From Microbacterium sufflavum (GTDB lineage Bacteria > Actinomycetota > Actinomycetes > Actinomycetales > Microbacteriaceae): 64,000 nt of DNA. Both the position numbers and the translations under genes were made by a program. Each line of letters begins with the position of its first letter. The stretch's first letter is position 1. Positions 60,832 to 64,000 of this stretch are shown piece after piece. The notes under the pieces are model-generated. The model saw only the letters and a list, made by a program, of their open reading frames with translations. It had not been told where the DNA came from and ran no database searches. The DNA is taken from contig NZ_JAHWXK010000003.1 in assembly GCF_023091155.1 (NCBI RefSeq), forward strand, positions 1-64,000, in the 5' to 3' direction.

Positions 60832-62820
60832 ATGGTGGGAGAGGCGCAGGTCGTGCAGATCGACGGCCGACGGCTGCGCGTCACGAACCTCGACAAGATC
60901 GTGTACCCCGCCACCGGCACCACCAAGGGCGAGATCATCGCCTACTACACCGCGATCGCGCCGCAGCTGCTGCCGCTCCTGCACGGTCGCCCCGTCACCC
61001 GGAAGCGCTGGGTAGAGGGGGTGGGGACCGCAGAGGCCCCGGCCGACGCGTTCTTCACGAAGCAGCTCGAACCCGGCGCCCCGGAGTGGATCGCCCGCCA
61101 GGCCATCCAGCACTCCGACGGACCGAAGGAGTATCCGCTGGTCGACGACGTGCCGACGCTGGTGTGGCTCGCCCAGGTGGCCGCGATCGAGCTGCACGTG
61201 CCGCAGTGGCGGTTCACGGCGGACGGTCTGCCCGGACGCCCCGACCGCCTGGTGCTCGACCTCGATCCCGGTCCGGGCGTCGGACTGCCCGAGTGCGCCG
61301 AGGTCGCCCGCCTGGCCCGGGTGCTCCTGCAGGGCATGGGGCTCGATCCGCTCCCGGTGACCAGCGGCAGCAAGGGCATCCACCTCTACGCCGCCCTGCC
61401 AGGGGAACAGACAAGCGCCGAGGTCTCCGCGGTCGTGAAGGAGCTCGCCCGCATCATCGAGAACGAGCACCCCGACCTCGCCACCAGCGTGATGTCGAAG
61501 GCCGTCCGCGGCGGGCGCGTGTTCCTCGACTGGAGCCAGAACAACGCCAAGAAGACCACGATCTCGCCGTACTCGCTGCGGGGGCGCGAGCGGCCGTGGG
61601 TCGCGGCGCCGCGCACGTGGGACGAGCTCGACGATCCGGGGCTCGCGCACCTCGAACTCGACGAGGTGCTGGCACGGGCCGCCTCGGGTATCGATCCGCT
61701 CGCATCGCTCCACCCGTCCACCCACACCGCCGCTCCGGTCGCGGCGCCTCCCGCGCGCGAGTCCGCGGTCGCCGCCACATCCCGGCCGGCCGAGTCCCCC
61801 GCCCGCAAGCGGCGCCCGCTGGCCACCGCCGCCGCGCCCACCGCGGGCACCACACTGCCCTCGCTCGACCCGATGCTCGCCGAGACCGGCACGCCGGCGC
61901 TCGCTCGGGGCCTCAGCTCCCCGTCGTGGGTCGAGGTGAAGTGGGACGGGATCCGGGCGATCGGCACCTGGCGCGACGGCCGTATGCTGCTCCACGCCCG
62001 GCGCGGCACCGACATCACCGCGCGATACCCCGAGCTCACGGCCGACGGGGCGCCGTTCCTCCCGGTCGACGAGGCGATCGTCGACGGGGAGATCGTCGCG
62101 TTCGACGCCCACGCACGGCCGAGCTTCTCCCTGTTGCAGAACCGGATGCACCTGACCCGCCCGCGCGAGATCGAGCGCGAGGTGGTGCGCACGCCCGTCG
62201 TCTACATGCTGTTCGACCTGCTCCGGCTCGACGGGCACGACCTCACGGGCATGCCGCTGCGCGAACGCCGCACGCTGCTGGAAGACCTGGTCGCCGACCT
62301 CGAGGCGCCGGTCCAGGTGCCGCCGGTGTTCGACGACGTGGACGCGGCCCTCGGCGCGAGCGACGAGTTCGGTCTTGAGGGCGTCGTGGTCAAGGACCCC
62401 GCGTCCCGCTACCGCCCCGGCGTCCGCTCACCGTCCTGGCTCAAGCTGAAGAACACGCGCATGCAGGAGGCCGTGATCGTGGGCATCCGTCCGGGCAAGG
62501 GCGAACGCGACGGCACGCTCGGGTCCCTGCTGCTGGCCGTGCCCGACGAGGGAGAACTGCGCTACGTGGGACGGGTCGGCACGGGGTTCAGCGACCGGAT
62601 GCTCCGCGAGCTGATGGCGCGCCTCGAGCCGCTGCGGGTGTCCGCTCCGCCGCTCGACGGCGTGCCGAGGCCCGACGCCTCGGACGCGCTGTGGGTGCGA
62701 CCGGAGCTCGTGGGCGAGGTCGAGTTCGGCAACTGGACACCGGACGGCATCCTGCGTCACGCGCGGTGGCGGGGCCTCCGGCCGGACAAGACCCCCGACG
62801 AGATCACCGTCGAGGAGTGA
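60832..62820 (+). CDS. ligD: ATP-dependent DNA ligase LigD (polymerase-ligase form)
   Basis: A 662-residue end-joining enzyme. Residues ~1-285 are the primase-like polymerase domain (LTVTN-type opening RRLRVTNLDKIVYP, catalytic LDLDPGPG, SGSKGIHLYA). An Ala/Pro-rich linker (~290-340) leads to the ATP-dependent ligase domain, with nucleotidyl Lys in VEVKWDGIRAIG, IVDGEIVAFD, EGVVVKDPASRYRPG and WLKLKN, then an OB fold. The 3'-phosphoesterase domain found in mycobacterial LigD is missing. TACGCT (60820-60825) lies six bases before the ATG. Confidence 0.94.
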   Translation: MVGEAQVVQIDGRRLRVTNLDKIVYPATGTTKGEIIAYYTAIAPQLLPLLHGRPVTRKRWVEGVGTAEAPADAFFTKQLEPGAPEWIARQAIQHSDGPKEYPLVDDVPTLVWLAQVAAIELHVPQWRFTADGLPGRPDRLVLDLDPGPGVGLPECAEVARLARVLLQGMGLDPLPVTSGSKGIHLYAALPGEQTSAEVSAVVKELARIIENEHPDLATSVMSKAVRGGRVFLDWSQNNAKKTTISPYSLRGRERPWVAAPRTWDELDDPGLAHLELDEVLARAASGIDPLASLHPSTHTAAPVAAPPARESAVAATSRPAESPARKRRPLATAAAPTAGTTLPSLDPMLAETGTPALARGLSSPSWVEVKWDGIRAIGTWRDGRMLLHARRGTDITARYPELTADGAPFLPVDEAIVDGEIVAFDAHARPSFSLLQNRMHLTRPREIEREVVRTPVVYMLFDLLRLDGHDLTGMPLRERRTLLEDLVADLEAPVQVPPVFDDVDAALGASDEFGLEGVVVKDPASRYRPGVRSPSWLKLKNTRMQEAVIVGIRPGKGERDGTLGSLLLAVPDEGELRYVGRVGTGFSDRMLRELMARLEPLRVSAPPLDGVPRPDASDALWVRPELVGEVEFGNWTPDGILRHARWRGLRPDKTPDEITVEE

Positions 62821-62835
62821 GCGCCGCCCGCCGCG

Positions 62836-63756
62836 TCACGCGTGGTGCGGCTCGCAGTCCGACTGCTCGGCTGGCTCGATCTGGAAGGTGGAGTGCGCCA
62901 CGTCGAAGTGGTCGGCGAGGCACGACTGCATCTCGGCGAGGAGAGCGGCGGAGCGCCCGTCCGCCAGGAGTGCGGGCTCCACACTCACGTGGGCGGTGAA
63001 CACCGGGGCTCCGCGCGTGAGCTGCCACACGTGCACGTCGTGCACGCCGATCACCCCTGCATAGCCGAGCAGGTGTGTGCGGATCTCGCTGACGGCCGTG
63101 CCCTTCGGGGCCGATTCGGACAGCACCGAGAACACTTCGCGCAACAGCGAGATCGCCCGCGGGATGATCATGGCCGCGATGAACAGCGAGGCGATGGCGT
63201 CGGCCGGCATCCAGCCCGTGAGCAGGATCACGGCGGCCGCGACGATGACGGCCAGCGAACCCAGCAGGTCGCCCATCACCTCCAGGTAGGCCCCGCGCAC
63301 GTTGATGCTGGTCTTCTGGGCTCGGCTGAGCAGCCACATCGACACGGCGTTGGCCACCAGGCCGACGACCGCGACGACGAGCATGAGACCGCCGGCGACC
63401 TCCACCGTGTTCGGATTCAGCAGGCGCTCGACCCCCTGGACGGCCACCACGGTGGCCAGCGCGATCAGGATCACCGCGTTGATCAGCGCGCCGAAGACCT
63501 CGGCGCGCTGGTAGCCGAACGTCCGACGGTCGTCCGCGGGTCGGGCGGCGACGGTGGCCGCGATGAGCGCGATCACGAGCGCGGAGGCGTCGGTGAACAT
63601 GTGGGCCGCGTCGGCGAGCAGCGCCAGCGATCCGGTGAGCAGAGCGCCGACCACCTGCACGATCATGACCGTGGCGGTCAGCGTCAACGAGATGGCGAGC
63701 AGGCGTCTGCTGCTCGCCGAGCGGAGACCGCCGGGCGCGGGCGCGTGATCGTGCAT
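62836..63756 (-). CDS. Cation diffusion facilitator metal exporter
   Basis: A 306-residue CDF transporter with six transmembrane helices. The metal-binding sites are visible in helix II (LADAAHMFTDASALV) and helix V (EVMGDLLGSLAV), and a cytoplasmic ferredoxin-like domain (~205-300) follows. The HxxxD and GDxxxS pattern fits zinc (or cobalt/cadmium) export. The His-rich ends (MHDHAP and HHA) fit metal handling. A TAGCCT box lies six bases before the ATG. A Zur-like sequence lies ~57 bases upstream. Confidence 0.92.
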   Translation of the reverse strand: MHDHAPAPGGLRSASSRRLLAISLTLTATVMIVQVVGALLTGSLALLADAAHMFTDASALVIALIAATVAARPADDRRTFGYQRAEVFGALINAVILIALATVVAVQGVERLLNPNTVEVAGGLMLVVAVVGLVANAVSMWLLSRAQKTSINVRGAYLEVMGDLLGSLAVIVAAAVILLTGWMPADAIASLFIAAMIIPRAISLLREVFSVLSESAPKGTAVSEIRTHLLGYAGVIGVHDVHVWQLTRGAPVFTAHVSVEPALLADGRSAALLAEMQSCLADHFDVAHSTFQIEPAEQSDCEPHHA

Positions 63757-63812
63757 GCCTCCAGGCTAGACCGGGGATCGCCCCGGAACGGCCGATCCTG
63801 GCTAGTCGGGAA

Positions 63813-63827
63813 GGGTAACGATTCTCA
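63813..63827 (-). promoter_or_regulatory. Candidate Zur (zinc uptake regulator)-like box
   Basis: Leftward sequence TGAGAATCGTTACCC resembles the actinobacterial Zur/Fur-family box TGAAAATCGTTTTCA in eleven of fifteen positions. It lies upstream of the CDF exporter and just after rdgB. The right half is poor, so this is tentative. Confidence 0.35.
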
Positions 63828-63859
63828 CCGTCAGCAGGACTTCTCCGCGGCCGCCCAGG

Positions 63860-64000
63860 TCAGAGTCCTGCGAGCAGGGGCACCAGGGCGGTGAAGGCGC
63901 GGGCGCGGTGCGACTGCGCCTGCTTCTCCTCGGCGGTGAACTCCCCGACCGTGCGCTCGGCTCCCGCGTCCTGGCCGTCCGGGACGAACACGGGGTCGTA
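63860..64000 (-). CDS. rdgB: XTP/dITP pyrophosphatase, C-terminal part (RdgB/HAM1)
   Basis: Only the last 46 codons are in the window; the gene continues past the right edge. YDPVFVPDGQDAGAERTVGEF and SHRARAF are the conserved C-terminal motifs of the HAM1 family, which removes non-canonical purine nucleotides from the pool. The truncation is due to the window, not a mutation. It lies 103 bases upstream of the CDF gene on the same strand. Confidence 0.9.
   Translation of the reverse strand, partial: YDPVFVPDGQDAGAERTVGEFTAEEKQAQSHRARAFTALVPLLAGL

Noticed and set aside
63860..64000. rdgB as a broken gene
   Set aside because: It is cut by the window edge; the visible C-terminus is intact.

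Overview
This window is an uninterrupted piece of a high-GC actinobacterial chromosome. Protein sequences (PriA-type HisA, gluABCD, Ku plus LigD, Flp/Tad pilus genes, DUF2510 proteins) and gene order point to Microbacteriaceae, most likely Microbacterium or a close relative; that name is inference from recalled families, not a search. There is no phage, insertion sequence, CRISPR array or plasmid module. Nearly all DNA is coding, many genes overlap by 1-4 bases, and many starts sit 6-9 bases behind a TAnnnT box, which suggests widespread leaderless transcription.

Layout. 1-447: leader and two promoters of a leftward rRNA operon whose 16S gene lies off the left edge. 448-7443: CoA transferase, DUF4184 protein, tyrS, a MerR-controlled aldo/keto reductase, a SatD-family regulator with a membrane partner, and a DUF1349 protein. 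7504-14194: arginine operon argCJBDFH. 14434-17529: thiamine salvage (thiM and a ThiE-ThiD-TenA fusion) behind a TPP riboswitch. 17521-22136: an epimerase-like gene and pheST. 22186-25541: glutamate-type ABC transporter gluABCD. 25815-28822: response regulator, histidine kinase and TAXI binding lipoprotein. 28853-31063: rRNA methyltransferase, rplT, rpmI, infC. 31319-37494: DUF1844 gene, sseB-like gene and his genes (priA, hisH, hisB, hisC) split by an oppositely oriented MinD/ParA-like gene with a long Pro-Thr repeat. 37538-38887: LysM gene and lexA, divergent. 38943-42225: metFE. 42413-50739: S9 peptidase, smpB, ftsEX, two DUF2510 membrane proteins, prfB. 50823-56584: MFS transporter and a Tad (Flp) pilus locus. 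56726-58949: a translationally coupled glycosyltransferase / EEP hydrolase / membrane protein trio. 59016-64000: tRNA-Leu, DedA protein, Ku, LigD, a CDF metal exporter and the 3' end of rdgB.

How it fits together. The backbone infC-rpmI-rplT-trmH, pheST, arg, tyrS, rrn follows an order I recall as common in actinobacteria (for example Mycobacterium); here it is interrupted by the two-component/TAXI genes, gluABCD, the thiamine block and small regulatory pairs. The most interesting non-housekeeping items are the exactly two-fold symmetric satD control region, a two-component system coupled to a TAXI binding protein with no permease, the repeat-rich MinD-like ATPase lodged between his genes, an infC gene that appears to start at ATC, and the SOS-type lexA/LysM control region. 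I found no clear candidate for a wholly new multi-gene system; the best leads are listed as findings.
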